Position numbers and translations under genes: made by a program. The notes below the pieces were generated by a model. It had not been told where the DNA came from. It worked only from the letters and a program-made list of their open reading frames with translations, and did no database searches. From Oscillatoriales cyanobacterium (GTDB taxonomy: Bacteria > Cyanobacteriota > Cyanobacteriia > Cyanobacteriales > Microcoleaceae): a DNA stretch of 64,000 nucleotides. The stretch lies in contig RDYN01000051.1 in NCBI GenBank assembly GCA_004293365.1, forward strand, positions 1-64,000. The letters run 5' to 3'. Positions 8,201 to 17,105 of this stretch are shown here, piece after piece; positions within the stretch are counted from its first letter, which is position 1; the number at the start of each line of letters is the position of its first letter.

Positions 8201-10532
8201 AAAAGTTATAAAAAAGTTGTCTTTGTGCCACTGAAGTCGAAACAAAGAAAAATTCTTCAAATTGATCGAAAATTAGCACAGTTAACAAATTATTTGTGGC
8301 ATTTTCGCGCAACTGCTCTATAAGAAAAGAAGAAGTTTCCGAGCAGCCTTCTGGGGAAATAGAGCAACTGCTTTTATGGATTTCCTGTACTCCTTGGGCG
8401 ATTAATTGCGTTTCATCTTCGGCTTGTTTGTCGTACAGCGCGCTGTTCAAAGCCTTTTCTAATTCCACCAGCCAGTCGGTGTAAACTTTGATAACTACGG
8501 GCAAGGCATCCCGCGCGCCCGGAGTAATATTTTTTAAAGCAGGTACTAAGCCGGCATTGACTAGAGAACTTTTCCCGACTCCGCTGGGCCCGTGAATAAT
8601 AGTTAATTTATGGTCGTCCCTGCTAATTCTTTCGAGCAATCTATTGATATCTTTTTGGCGGGAATAAGCTGTCATTTCCGCTGCGATCGCAGCTTGATTT
8701 TGAGCTGAGGGGCTCGAAGGATTGACCGCTTGACGCTGCTGTTGCAATTGGCTGGCTCCGATAAAAGCTCTAAATCCGTATTGATACTCGATCGATCGCT
8801 GGGTTTTTTTAATCCGGAAAGCTTTGAGATACTCTCCCTGCTCGAAATAAACCGTTTGCAGTTCTGTCAAAATATCGATGTAAAGTCGGGGATCGTACTT
8901 GGGTTCGCTTTGAGTTTGAGCCAACTCCAAGGAATGAACCGCCGCTTCCCACTGGCCTAGCTCCCGCAAACTGCGAGCTAACAGTAAAAGATACGAACTG
9001 CGATCGGATTTGGGATGTTGGATTTTAGATTTGGGATCGTTGCTGGACTCGTTAGTACCCACGAATTCTGGATAATTTCCCGCAAATCCCAATCTCAAAT
9101 CTTCAATCAACAATCTTAAATCATTAGGTGTTTGATCCAAAATCGCCAAGGCTAACTCGGCTAGCTGGCGGGCTTGACTCCACCTCGACTGTTGCAGGGC
9201 AACTTCAGCCAAAAATCCGTAATCTTGAGCTAGTTGGCTGGCAGTACCGTAAGTGAAGTGCAACTGCAAAGAATTTTCAGCTAATGCTTGCAACTCTCCC
9301 CAAGCTTTCAGGCGTTGCAAGACTTGTCCGAGGTGTGCTGTTACCTCAGCTACCAATTCCGGGCGATCGGCAAGGGAGAAAGCATTTCTAGATTGTTCCA
9401 GGCTAATCCAAGCTTGTTCCCAGTGGTGGCGGTTGGCTACCGGATTTCTGGCTGCTTGCAAGCGGTGGCACAAAGCTATGTGAAACAGCACTATGCCTTC
9501 TCTCTCTAAAAATAAAATGTTGGGGACAGGATTCGACAAGGAGGAGCAGAGGGTCGATCGATTTTCGGCATATTCCCAGTTTGCCAGTTCCCAGTTGCCG
9601 GTTTGCTGCTGCCAAAATATTAAGCTTTCTTGGTAGTGAATTAATGCTGTTTCGGTTTGGTCGCTGACATAGTAATCTCGACCCAGAACGAATTGCAGGC
9701 TGGCTTTGAGGGCAGGTTCTAATTCTTGACCGCGATTGTGTAAATCTCTTAAAGCTAATTCTAGTTCTCGGCGCGACAAAGAGCCGATCGCCAAATCCAG
9801 GGTATTGCCGGGACTCAAGGGCGAATAGGAGTGGACATCTAATTGTCGTCCGTTTTGGAGTTGAGAGTTAAAGGTGAGAAAGCGTTCTCCAGAGCTGATT
9901 TGAGGCTCCAATGCCGGTTTTTCCCAGTCGGTTTCGCAGGTGTAAAAACCCGATCGGGTGCCGGCTGTACTGCTGCCGAGTTCTTGATTGATTTCGCCTA
10001 CTTTAAATATGGTATCGGCTTGCTGTGCCAGGAAATTAATTAATTCGTCAACAGCCATTTCAAATTTAATGGTGGCGGCGGCCCAACTTTTGAAGTCCGG
10101 GGCCAGACGAATCATTTTGGTCACAATGTCATCTGTTACCCACAAAACCACCGGGCAGGAAAAATTTTTGCGAAATTCGTCTCGCACTTGATTGGTAGAC
10201 GCCATCAATTCGTCGATCGCAACTACTGTTTCTAAACCAAATACCATTAAAGCCGAGGGGGAACCTACAGCCGAAGCCCCGCTAGGAAGGAGCGTGTTTG
10301 CCTGGAGGGTAGTGTAAAGGGTTTTGACGGATGCTGGCAGGACGAGATCTTGAATTGGAACTGCGGACATTTCTCGCAGCCGCTGGGCTATTTGCTGGCG
10401 CAACTGCTCGTAGTTGCAGCGCACCAAAATTAGCGAAAATTGCTGCTGAGACATGGCGATGGATCTTACCAGAGTTTTGAGCGATCGCTCGTTGTATCTG
10501 GCAGTTTCTTGTTGTTTAAGTAGATCGGTCAT
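5196..10532 (-). CDS. TPR / nSTAND NTPase / WD40-repeat protein, last blade deleted
   Basis: This 1778-residue protein has an N-terminal region of unknown type (1-230), TPR-like helices (about 255-600), an NTPase module with Walker A GPSGVGKSS near residue 646 and Walker B LLTVLIFDQFEEFFF near 750, one membrane-like segment (about 1056-1080), then 13-14 WD40 blades from about 1165. STAND NTPases of this type are signal-transducing scaffolds in which the WD40 propeller senses a ligand and the NTPase acts as a switch; many cyanobacterial ones are linked to conflict or regulated cell death. The final blade stops at SFSPDGGIWILMICW, where frame and homology break, so the propeller probably lacks one blade plus the tail. 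A 12-residue DSNP-rich insert lies in blade eleven (nt 5775-5835). Start ATG 10532 has GAGGGG upstream. Confidence 0.85.
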   Translation of the reverse strand: MTDLLKQQETARYNERSLKTLVRSIAMSQQQFSLILVRCNYEQLRQQIAQRLREMSAVPIQDLVLPASVKTLYTTLQANTLLPSGASAVGSPSALMVFGLETVVAIDELMASTNQVRDEFRKNFSCPVVLWVTDDIVTKMIRLAPDFKSWAAATIKFEMAVDELINFLAQQADTIFKVGEINQELGSSTAGTRSGFYTCETDWEKPALEPQISSGERFLTFNSQLQNGRQLDVHSYSPLSPGNTLDLAIGSLSRRELELALRDLHNRGQELEPALKASLQFVLGRDYYVSDQTETALIHYQESLIFWQQQTGNWELANWEYAENRSTLCSSLSNPVPNILFLEREGIVLFHIALCHRLQAARNPVANRHHWEQAWISLEQSRNAFSLADRPELVAEVTAHLGQVLQRLKAWGELQALAENSLQLHFTYGTASQLAQDYGFLAEVALQQSRWSQARQLAELALAILDQTPNDLRLLIEDLRLGFAGNYPEFVGTNESSNDPKSKIQHPKSDRSSYLLLLARSLRELGQWEAAVHSLELAQTQSEPKYDPRLYIDILTELQTVYFEQGEYLKAFRIKKTQRSIEYQYGFRAFIGASQLQQQRQAVNPSSPSAQNQAAIAAEMTAYSRQKDINRLLERISRDDHKLTIIHGPSGVGKSSLVNAGLVPALKNITPGARDALPVVIKVYTDWLVELEKALNSALYDKQAEDETQLIAQGVQEIHKSSCSISPEGCSETSSFLIEQLRENATNNLLTVLIFDQFEEFFFVSTSVAQRQLFYNFLRLFLNLPYVKIILCLREDYLHYLLDCDRFPDLDAINNNILDKSIRYQLRSFSIKDARAVIGHLTKRAEYYLEPALIDAFVEDLADELQEVRPIELQVVGAQLQEEGITTLAQYQQLGANPKAELVKRSLEGVISDCGLVNEDAAWKILFALTDERGVRLIKTKHELSLVTGQQPADGGESELSAIGSRGRVSLQRQFAKEPESGQKKTDNLDLILDILVGHGLLFLLRESPEDRYQLVHDYLVRPIRQRFGLEARLHKAEADKKMSQAQLYRANTFLKQMLGVAVIGVLLLTSSTIAAVNFWWRAVGQKQLAVAQTQRAEISTLTAASEALYFSNNKFDAMLESLRAGKKWRQIEHSQEMHTLKDTEILIAAALQQAVYGVKERNRLEGHGDVVWGLSFSPDGQTIASASVDKTVKLWRRDGSLLATFKGHTNSVSCVAFSPDNKTIASASLDKTVKIWQTDGTLLTTLTGHTNSVTAVAFSPDGQTIASASTDKTIKIWKTDGTLLQTIEQRAPINWLSFSRDGKIIASASDDGTVKLWNSDGRLIANLWHSENKKPSKVYTVSFSPDGETIASAGEDKTVKIWSIAAIKYPARKKSAKAKAGELLTTLRGHSKWVFGVSYSPDGKILASGSADGTVKLWSLAGVGDKRPTDASNIKPDSRLLRTFEGHADRVTQVSFSPDGKTLASASFDKTVRLWRLDDVPLKTLDGHQNRVQSVTFSPDGQKLASASTDKTIKLWSRTGILLETLEGHTQRVASVSFSPDGQLLVSGSYDKTVKVWSLNKDATSNSLPCPSAPLFPCSPSVLFTLEGHGDSVMSVNFSPDSEIIASASKDKTVKLWTRHGRLIKTLTGHKGWVTGVTFSPDGSMLASASDDGTVKVWNRDGGLLRTFEGAHNSFVLGVAFSPDSKMLASAGYDNSVKLWKVDGTLVATLLKGSSDSVTSVGFSPDGLLVASGSYDHKVKLWSRSGTLLKTLTGHKDSVMGLSFSPDGGIWILMICW

Positions 10533-10823
10533 GCGTGCACCCCTCTTGCAGAAATCAATTACCTAACGATTGCCGATCGTGACTGAAACAGTATCTACTT
10601 AGAGATGCCCGTATCGGTCTGGCGCTTTATATCTGTAGGAATACGTAGTTTTTCGTACTTCTACTATGAATACTTACATAGTCATCAGGTTTAATCTAAA
10701 AATATCATAGCTCTCAATCTCAGAGAATGGGAAACTTGACAATAAAAATTAAACCTAGATTAAATATTTTTTAATCAGCTACAGATAAATTCCTCCCAGT
10801 CATAAAGATCCGACCGCGAAATT
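10533..10823. other. Intergenic region upstream of the WD40 gene
   Basis: AT-rich stretch that should hold the promoter of the WD40 gene (minus strand). I see no repeat, RNA or clear promoter box that I would defend. Confidence 0.4.
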
Positions 10824-11111
10824 ATGGATTATATCGGCGACTACCTATTAGCAAACGATAGGTGTATCTGTAGCATCTATTTAGCCGAAAAGCAAAAAAA
10901 AATGATCGCGGAGGATCCATCTAGAAGAAGAGCAACGGATAAATACATAGCTGCACGGTCTGGCATGGCAGAGGCGAAAGTTGAGATTGGGGACAGTTAT
11001 TGGGTGGTTGCAAATATTTACAGGGCAATAATATTGACCGCGTACAGACCGCATCAAACAGAAATCAGCCAGCGGCGAAAACCGCTGACTGCGTGCTATA
11101 TTCGATTGTAG
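10824..11111 (+). CDS. Doubtful small hypothetical protein
   Basis: A 95-codon frame from ATG 10824 encodes a basic protein with no recognisable domain (MDYIGDYLLANDRCICSIYL at the start). There is no good ribosome-binding site and no partner gene. It is on the opposite strand to both neighbours and could be chance. It is listed because nothing else occupies this stretch. Confidence 0.25.
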   Translation: MDYIGDYLLANDRCICSIYLAEKQKKMIAEDPSRRRATDKYIAARSGMAEAKVEIGDSYWVVANIYRAIILTAYRPHQTEISQRRKPLTACYIRL

Positions 11112-11212
11112 GAATTAGGAGTTTTGAGCGGTAAATATTAAGTTAAAGAGTTTCTAATTCACTCGCCACAAATCATTTTTAGAGTCGATGGGAGCGAGTT
11201 CAAAAATCCCAA

Positions 11213-12544
11213 CTATTCTTGGTGAGTTCGCTGTTGCCACTCCTGATATTTTTTGGTTTCTGCTAAGGCTGGATTGATACCAAACCAGCGACCTTCTCGA
11301 TCGCGGTATTCAAAGACAAACATACTTCGCAACAAAATTTGAGATTCTTCTTCACCGGTTACACTTTGTCGGTTGACGACTTGAAACAGCAGTTCCCATT
11401 CCGTGTCATTGATGGCTCCCAAAAGGTCATCGCGATATTCTTGAATGACGCTTTCGAGGCATTCGCTAGAGAAGGGAGGATCTTCATGTTGCAAACAGCT
11501 ATACAAAAGCATCAGTAGATTGCGAACATGGCCGCCGCTAATCCGGCAGAGCCTGTCTAAAGTTTCGGGAGAGTCAAAGACTTTGGAAATCAAATCGATG
11601 CGTTGAAGGGGAGCAACTGTGGGGAAAGCTCTAGCCAATACGAGCTGCCGCAGCAGTGCCATTCCTTCGATGTGATCGTCGCCCGATCGCCTCAGCACCG
11701 GTACCATCGGCATCACCTTGGGTTTGACTCCAAATCGACTGGCGAGACGGCCAAAGTCGTTGGAAAAAATCAAAGTCAGGGGAATCGTGTAGACGACGTG
11801 GCAATTGAGTTTTTTCAACTGTTCGCCGCGGTCTAAAAACAGGTATTCTGGCTGGGTGCGTCCGCTGGGCTTGAGGGAGGCGTCGAGGCGATCGAGATTG
11901 TCAACGATGACTGCGAGGCCTTTTTTGCCTTGTTGCTTGAGTTCGGCGTTAGCTCTGTCGAGGAGTTCTTCGTTGATCGACTGCAAGATGCTGTTGGTGC
12001 GGGGTTCGAGATATTGCCTCAGTTGCGATCGCAGTTTGGGAGAATCTTTAGTTTTAGCAGTAACTCGAGCAATGCCTATAGATAACTCCGCTTCTGCTGA
12101 CAAATCTATGGGAGTCTGCAAAAATTCTGCCACTTCTGCAAACAGATTTGTAAAATAGCTCGGTCTGAGTTTGATTCGGGCCGATTCCATAGTTTCGCTG
12201 ACTTGGCGGGCTATGCTCAGCAAAATATCGCTGATGTCTACATCGCCCATGTCTAAGTCTTGGGAAGACTCGAAGTAGACGACGCAAAAACCATCTTGCT
12301 CTAGCTCAGCTTTGAGTCGAAACAATTCGGTAGATTTGCCGCAGCCGATATGCCCTGTAAATAGCTGACAGGTTGGCTCGTCGGGGGAGATGCGGGTGAT
12401 GGTTCGCTGTAAAGATTCAATGATTTTGCCGCCCCGCACGGAACCAAAATCGATGTAGTATTGATAATCTCCTGGGTCTCCCGCGACAAGGGTCTTACTC
12501 GGGTTGCAGGCTTTATAGAATCTGTCTAATTCGAGTGCGATCAC
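11213..12544 (-). CDS. STAND-like P-loop ATPase
   Basis: This 443-residue protein has Walker A GHIGCGKST at residues 64-72 and Walker B LAVIVDNLDRLD near 210, followed by helical segments resembling the winged-helix part of AAA/STAND ATPases. No transmembrane or sensor domain is seen. It belongs to a common cyanobacterial family of unknown role, often near WD40 or TPR proteins. Here it lies on the same strand as the WD40 protein, 0.7 kb upstream of the doubtful ORF. It may be regulatory or a defence-type switch; neither is shown. Confidence 0.75.
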   Translation of the reverse strand: MIALELDRFYKACNPSKTLVAGDPGDYQYYIDFGSVRGGKIIESLQRTITRISPDEPTCQLFTGHIGCGKSTELFRLKAELEQDGFCVVYFESSQDLDMGDVDISDILLSIARQVSETMESARIKLRPSYFTNLFAEVAEFLQTPIDLSAEAELSIGIARVTAKTKDSPKLRSQLRQYLEPRTNSILQSINEELLDRANAELKQQGKKGLAVIVDNLDRLDASLKPSGRTQPEYLFLDRGEQLKKLNCHVVYTIPLTLIFSNDFGRLASRFGVKPKVMPMVPVLRRSGDDHIEGMALLRQLVLARAFPTVAPLQRIDLISKVFDSPETLDRLCRISGGHVRNLLMLLYSCLQHEDPPFSSECLESVIQEYRDDLLGAINDTEWELLFQVVNRQSVTGEEESQILLRSMFVFEYRDREGRWFGINPALAETKKYQEWQQRTHQE

Positions 12545-12794
12545 AATTGAAGCCGGCTAAAAGTTAAAAAGTTAATCGAAAGTCTAAACTTTCTTTTGTT
12601 GAGTTTAGTTTGATTTGTCACCATTTGCCGTGTGGGGTAATGCCCTAAATACCCAAACAACCTCTATCTGCTAATCAACCGGACGGCGCGGGAATTTGGA
12701 ATTTTTAATTAAGAAATTTTAATTACCTAACTGAATCGGTGAATTTACGGATATTTGCCCTGCTTATGGGTAATTTCGCGGGGATCTGGGTGAA
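12545..12794. other. Spacer between the ATPase and TnpB; holds the TnpB 3' flank
   Basis: It carries the 5' side of the ATPase gene and the 3' flank of tnpB. In IS200/IS605 elements the omega RNA and the right end normally lie at the tnpB 3' end, so both are expected near 12700-12850. I could not pin the boundary. Confidence 0.35.
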
Positions 12795-14015
12795 CTACTC
12801 ATCGTCAAGCGGGATACCGCTATGACGGGAGCTTCCAACTTCAAGCGGAACAGCATCCAGCAAGACCGAAATCTTACCAGGTTGACTTACATTCCGTCCA
12901 TTGGCAGTAGCACTGGTTCCCAATGCCAAAATCCGCAAGGCTTCATCTCTAATATTCTTCGCCGCGTTCACGTCTCTATCGTTACGGCTATGACACTTAG
13001 GACAATCCCAATGACGAACATTCAAAGGCATGGATGATACCTTGTGGAGACAATTATTGCAAGTCTTAGAGCTAGGAAAAAAGCGGTCTACCTCGATGTA
13101 GACCTTACCTAGTATCTGGGACTTGTACTTTAACATTGTTCCAAACATTCCCCATCCTGCATCGCTAATAGCTTTTGCTAGACAGTGATTGCATACCATA
13201 CCTTTGATGTTGAGATTTTCTACTGCAATAACTTGGTTTTCGTCTACTATCTTGCGGGACAGCTTGTGCAGAAAATCTTCGCGCACTCTTTTGATTTTTG
13301 AATGAACTTTGGCTACTAATTTTTTAGCCTTTTGTCTGGTGTTACTCCCCTTTTGTTTATGATTTAGTTTCTGTTGTTTACGCTTCAGATTGCGGCTATG
13401 CTTCTTGAGATGTTTGGGGTTGACATACTTGCTGCCATCACTGGTAACACAGAAATCTATCAGCCCAACGTCTAAACCTATCGCCTTGCCTGACGCATCA
13501 CTTTCAGGGGTTTCTTGTCCACGATCTACTGAGATTGAGGCATAGTATTTACCATCAGTATTTTGAGAAATAGTAACGGTTTTGATGATGCCCTCTAGCG
13601 GTCGATGAATCCGACAATGTACCTCACCGATGATCGGCAGCTTGATGAAACTATCGCCTACTTTAACATTCTGAGGGTAACTAATAGACTGTCTTCCATG
13701 CTTAGATTTGAAGCTCGGAAAACCGCCTCGCTTATCAAAGAAGTTTTTGTAGGCAGTAGATAGATTTAGCGCCACTACTTGAAGTGATTGAGAATAAGCT
13801 GACTTTAACCAAGTATATTCTTTTTTGAGGCTTGGAAGCAATCCTTGTATTGCACCTCTACTCAGTCCTTTGCCAGTATCTTTATAGGTTTGCTGGCATA
13901 GATTCAAGCTGTAATTCCAGAACCAACGACAACAACCGAAAGCACCCGCAAAATACGTCTGCTGCTCGGCTGTTGGGTAGATTCGGAATTTATAGCTTTG
14001 ATACATTATCGGCAA
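12795..14015 (-). CDS. tnpB: TnpB, RNA-guided nuclease of an IS200/IS605-type element
   Basis: This 406-residue protein starts YQSYKFRIYPTAEQQTYFAG. RuvC residues are D182 (GLDVGL), E266 (AVENLNIKG) and D348 (NDRDVNAAKNI). A zinc finger has C319/C322 and C338/C341. TnpB proteins are omega-RNA-guided DNA nucleases that favour retention of their element. All catalytic residues are present, so it may be active. No tnpA (Y1 transposase) is near, so the element is a tnpB-only, non-autonomous type. It lies just upstream of ftsQ, facing away. Confidence 0.9.
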   Translation of the reverse strand: MPIMYQSYKFRIYPTAEQQTYFAGAFGCCRWFWNYSLNLCQQTYKDTGKGLSRGAIQGLLPSLKKEYTWLKSAYSQSLQVVALNLSTAYKNFFDKRGGFPSFKSKHGRQSISYPQNVKVGDSFIKLPIIGEVHCRIHRPLEGIIKTVTISQNTDGKYYASISVDRGQETPESDASGKAIGLDVGLIDFCVTSDGSKYVNPKHLKKHSRNLKRKQQKLNHKQKGSNTRQKAKKLVAKVHSKIKRVREDFLHKLSRKIVDENQVIAVENLNIKGMVCNHCLAKAISDAGWGMFGTMLKYKSQILGKVYIEVDRFFPSSKTCNNCLHKVSSMPLNVRHWDCPKCHSRNDRDVNAAKNIRDEALRILALGTSATANGRNVSQPGKISVLLDAVPLEVGSSRHSGIPLDDE

Positions 14016-14019
14016 TCCA

Positions 14020-14044
14020 CATCTCTGCTAATATATCAGAGATG
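14020..14044. repeat. Perfect 8-bp hairpin next to the tnpB start
   Basis: CATCTCTG and CAGAGATG flank a 9-nt AT-rich loop, 5 bp upstream of the tnpB start. Subterminal imperfect palindromes recognised by Y1 transposases lie at such places in IS200/IS605 left ends, so this is a candidate left-end hairpin. It could instead be a regulatory stem in the tnpB leader. Confidence 0.5.
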
Positions 14045-14091
14045 CTAGGGAAATACAAGAAATTTGCGATACCCTGAACCCAACGACTGCG

Positions 14092-14128
14092 TTTATCCGC
14101 TCGCCTAGTCGAAGGGCGAGCGAATAAA
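14092..14128. repeat. 13/14-bp hairpin between tnpB and ftsQ
   Basis: Arms TTTATCCGCTCGCC and GGCGAGCGAATAAA pair with one mismatch around a 9-nt loop. It lies about 110 bp before ftsQ. It may be the outer end of the IS element or a dispersed repeat. Confidence 0.45.
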
Positions 14129-14238
14129 CTCCGCCGAAGGTTTCGCTGGGTACAACTCACGCGCCTTTCATCCCCTATTAACCGACTACGGTATAGTGGG
14201 AGAATTCCCGTCTGTCTAGTTAAATTGTCAAGAGGTAG

Positions 14239-15138
14239 ATGGCTAGTTTTGGAGCGGTTTCTCAAAAAGAGTTAGGGCGCAGGCGCGAAGAGTTGCGGCG
14301 GCAGCGCCGCGCTCGATCGGCAGCCCTGCTGTGGCAAATGCTGGCTGCCTGCGCGATCGCCGGCGGTTTGCTGTGGTGGATTGCACAGCCGGCTTGGTTG
14401 ATTGCTCGATCGGAACAAGTGAAGGTGGAGGGCAATCAGTGGCTGTCGGACAAGGCGGTGCGCTCTTTGGTGCCGCTGTCTTACCCGCAGTCGCTGTGGG
14501 GAATTCAACCGCAGGCCCTGGCCCAAAAGCTGGAGTCAACCGGGCCGATCGCCAAAGCAAAGGTGACTCGCAACTTGTTTCCGCCTTCTTTGACGATAGA
14601 AGTGGCAGAAAGGCTGCCGGTGGCGGTGGCGCAGCCGGCTGCGGTGTTGAAATCTAGCGACAAGGAAAAGGTGGGGTGGCTGGATGCTCGCGGGGGTTGG
14701 ATGCCGTCGGATAGTTATAATGCTGTGCGATCGAACTATGGTGCGATCGAACCGGGCAGCGCTGGGGGATCTGGACCCCAGCATTCTTTGCCCACTTTAA
14801 AAGTCATCGGGCCTTTGGAACTGTATCGCGCCTCTTGGCCGAAGTTTTATCAAGGACTCAGCGGCTTGACTGTGAAAGTGTTTGAGATTGATTGGCAAAA
14901 CCCAAATAACTTGATCTTGAAAACAGAGATCGGTACGGTACACTTAGGGCCGTACAGTTCCAAGACGAGCGAGCAGCTTAAGGTTTTAGACCGAATGCGA
15001 CAATTGCCAAAACAGCTTTCTTCAAGCAAAATAGCCTACATTGACTTGAGAAATCCTGCGGCCCCGATCGTCCACTTGCCAGAACCCCCTCCTAGTTTGG
15101 AGAGTTCAACTACCGCACCAACTCCGGCTCAGAATTGA
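14239..15138 (+). CDS. ftsQ: Cell division protein FtsQ/DivIB
   Basis: This 299-residue bitopic membrane protein has a basic N-terminus (RRREELRRQRRARSAA), one transmembrane segment at about residues 31-54, a POTRA domain (VEGNQWLSDKAVRSLVPLSY, then NLFPPSLTIEVAERLPVAV) and a beta domain. FtsQ links early and late divisome proteins at the septum. Start ATG 14239 follows AAGAGGTAG. ftsZ follows after 381 nt, the usual cyanobacterial order. The C-terminus is Pro-rich. Confidence 0.9.
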   Translation: MASFGAVSQKELGRRREELRRQRRARSAALLWQMLAACAIAGGLLWWIAQPAWLIARSEQVKVEGNQWLSDKAVRSLVPLSYPQSLWGIQPQALAQKLESTGPIAKAKVTRNLFPPSLTIEVAERLPVAVAQPAAVLKSSDKEKVGWLDARGGWMPSDSYNAVRSNYGAIEPGSAGGSGPQHSLPTLKVIGPLELYRASWPKFYQGLSGLTVKVFEIDWQNPNNLILKTEIGTVHLGPYSSKTSEQLKVLDRMRQLPKQLSSSKIAYIDLRNPAAPIVHLPEPPPSLESSTTAPTPAQN

Positions 15139-15519
15139 GCCTGTGTCTGCCAAAGGTAGAAGGTATCGGCGACGATCGACAATCAGAATTTTTACCTCTG
15201 GGCATCAATACGCAGGAGTGGAAATCAGGGCACTTTTTTGATACCGATCTGCACCGGCAAAAAAATTGATAACTTTGGGTTCGATCCGATGCGTGCGGGG
15301 CTAGTATCCATTTTTTTCATTTTGCCTTGCCCAGAAGTGCCTCCTGCACAAGCACCTAGATGGGGTATGCAAGCTATGGGCGAGCAACAGCGGCCAAATC
15401 CGAGATTGCTAACATTGAGCCTCGATCGGTGTTAGTTTTTCGCGCAACATAGCCTATAGTTGATCGTGAATTGGCGTTTAGTTAAGTTAAGAAGCTGTAA
15501 TCTACTATCCCCGACTCTA
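15139..15519. other. ftsQ-ftsZ intergenic region
   Basis: 381 nt without a gene. It should contain the ftsZ leader and promoter. No hairpin or box stands out beyond short T-runs near 15232 and 15310. Confidence 0.4.
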
Positions 15520-16794
15520 ATGAATCTTAATAATAGTCAGGGGTCTGACCAAGACAGTCCCCCTTCGGAAGAAGTAAAAAATTTTCCGGTGGCCCTCGAT
15601 TCCGCCAATCCCTTTAGACGCAAGTCTGGTTATGTAAATGTAGATAGTATTGATATCGATCCTATGGTCAATCCCAAAGACATAATGCCCAGCAGTGCCG
15701 CCAAAATCAAAGTAATTGGCGTCGGCGGTGGTGGCGGCAATGCCGTTAACCGGATGATTGCTAGCGAGGTTTCTGGCGTAGAGTTTTGGTGCGTGAATAC
15801 GGATTCGCAAGCTCTGGTGCTCTCAAATGCTCCGAAACGCTTGCAAGTCGGGCAAAAGTTGACGCGAGGTTTGGGCGCAGGGGGCAATCCGGCGATCGGA
15901 CAAAAGGCTGCCGAAGAGTCTCGCGACGAAGTTGCTAATGCTCTCAATCACGCCGATTTGGTGTTTATCACGGCCGGCATGGGCGGCGGTACGGGCACGG
16001 GCGCGGCTCCAATTGTCGCTGAAGTGGCTAAGGAAATGGGCGCTTTGACTGTGGGCATAGTAACGCGGCCTTTCACGTTTGAGGGACGGCGGCGCACCAG
16101 CCAAGCTGAAGAAGGAATCGCCGCTTTGCAAAGCCGGGTGGATACGCTGATCGTGATTCCTAACGACAAGCTGCTGTCGGTGATTTCGGAACAAATGCCT
16201 GTACAAGAAGCTTTCCGAGTTGCTGACGATATCCTGCGCCAAGGGGTTCAGGGTATTTCTGACATCATTACAATTCCCGGTTTGGTGAATGTTGACTTTG
16301 CTGACGTGCGGGCTGTAATGGCGGATGCGGGTTCGGCTTTGATGGGTATCGGCGTGGGATCTGGCAAGTCGCGGGCTAGGGAGGCTGCAATGCAGGCGAT
16401 TTCTTCGCCGCTGCTGGAGGCTTCGAGCATTGAGGGCGCTAGAGGTGTGGTGTTTAACATCACGGGCGGTACAGATATGACGCTGCATGAAGTTAATGCG
16501 GCGGCTGAGACGATTTACGAAGTTGTCGATCCGAATGCCAATATTATTTTTGGAGCGGTGATTGACGAGCGGCTTCAGGGCGAAATTAAGATTACTGTGA
16601 TCGCTACGGGTTTTTCGGGGGAAATTACCTCGCCTCCGCCTGCGGGGCGCATGCAAAATGTGAATGCTCCTTGGCGGGCTGCAACTGCGCCGGTGACTCC
16701 CGCTCAACAGACGCCCGATTTGAAAACGAAACCGCCACAGGATTTGGGATTGGATATTCCTGAGTTTTTGCGTAACCGCCGCCCAACCAAATAA
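15520..16794 (+). CDS. ftsZ: Cell division GTPase FtsZ
   Basis: Tubulin-like GTPase that polymerises into the Z ring at mid-cell. It has [14 protein letters not shown] (nucleotide binding), the signature [15 protein letters not shown], and the C-terminal tail [11 protein letters not shown] that binds partners such as SepF/ZipN. ATG 15520 (424 residues) is preferred; the frame is open back to TTG 15460, which would add 20 residues with no homology. The acidic/polar N-terminal extension before the GTPase core is typical of cyanobacterial FtsZ. Confidence 0.97.
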   Translation: MNLNNSQGSDQDSPPSEEVKNFPVALDSANPFRRKSGYVNVDSIDIDPMVNPKDIMPSSAAKIKVIGVGGGGGNAVNRMIASEVSGVEFWCVNTDSQALVLSNAPKRLQVGQKLTRGLGAGGNPAIGQKAAEESRDEVANALNHADLVFITAGMGGGTGTGAAPIVAEVAKEMGALTVGIVTRPFTFEGRRRTSQAEEGIAALQSRVDTLIVIPNDKLLSVISEQMPVQEAFRVADDILRQGVQGISDIITIPGLVNVDFADVRAVMADAGSALMGIGVGSGKSRAREAAMQAISSPLLEASSIEGARGVVFNITGGTDMTLHEVNAAAETIYEVVDPNANIIFGAVIDERLQGEIKITVIATGFSGEITSPPPAGRMQNVNAPWRAATAPVTPAQQTPDLKTKPPQDLGLDIPEFLRNRRPTK

Positions 16795-16795
16795 T

Positions 16796-17105
16796 TTTAG
16801 ATTTGGGATTTTAGATTTTAGATTTTGGATTGTGGATTGTCGATAAATCTCCAATCTGAAAAATCTAAAATCTATGAGATCTGGGATTTGGGATTTTAGA
16901 TTTATCTAAAATCTAAAAAATCTAAAATCCCCAATCTAAAATCTAAAATCTCTTGAGATTTTAGATTTGGGATTGGGGATTGTGGATAAATCTAAAATTT
17001 CCCATCTGAAAAATCTAAAATCTCTTGAGATTTGGGATTTAGGATTTTAGATTTATCTAAAATCTAAAAAATCTAAAATCTAAAATCTAAAATCTAAAAT
17101 CTCTA
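16796..17105. repeat. Heptamer-like (ATCTAAA)n / TTTAGAT repeat tract
   Basis: About 300 bp of degenerate short repeats on the theme AATCTAAAA and its complement, with blocks in both orientations that can fold back on each other. It fills the whole ftsZ to MBL spacer and runs into the MBL gene, giving that protein its last eight codons and its stop. This is the short tandem repetitive sequence type known from filamentous cyanobacteria. A smaller patch recurs at 39772-39805. Confidence 0.85.

Noticed and set aside
5265-8234. Several plus-strand frames of 66-147 codons inside the WD40 gene
   Set aside because: They are shadows of repeated WD40 codons, sharing periodic low-complexity sequence.
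15823-16854. 343-codon frame antisense to ftsZ
   Set aside because: Low-complexity Arg/Ser/His-rich translation, and ftsZ on the other strand is certain.
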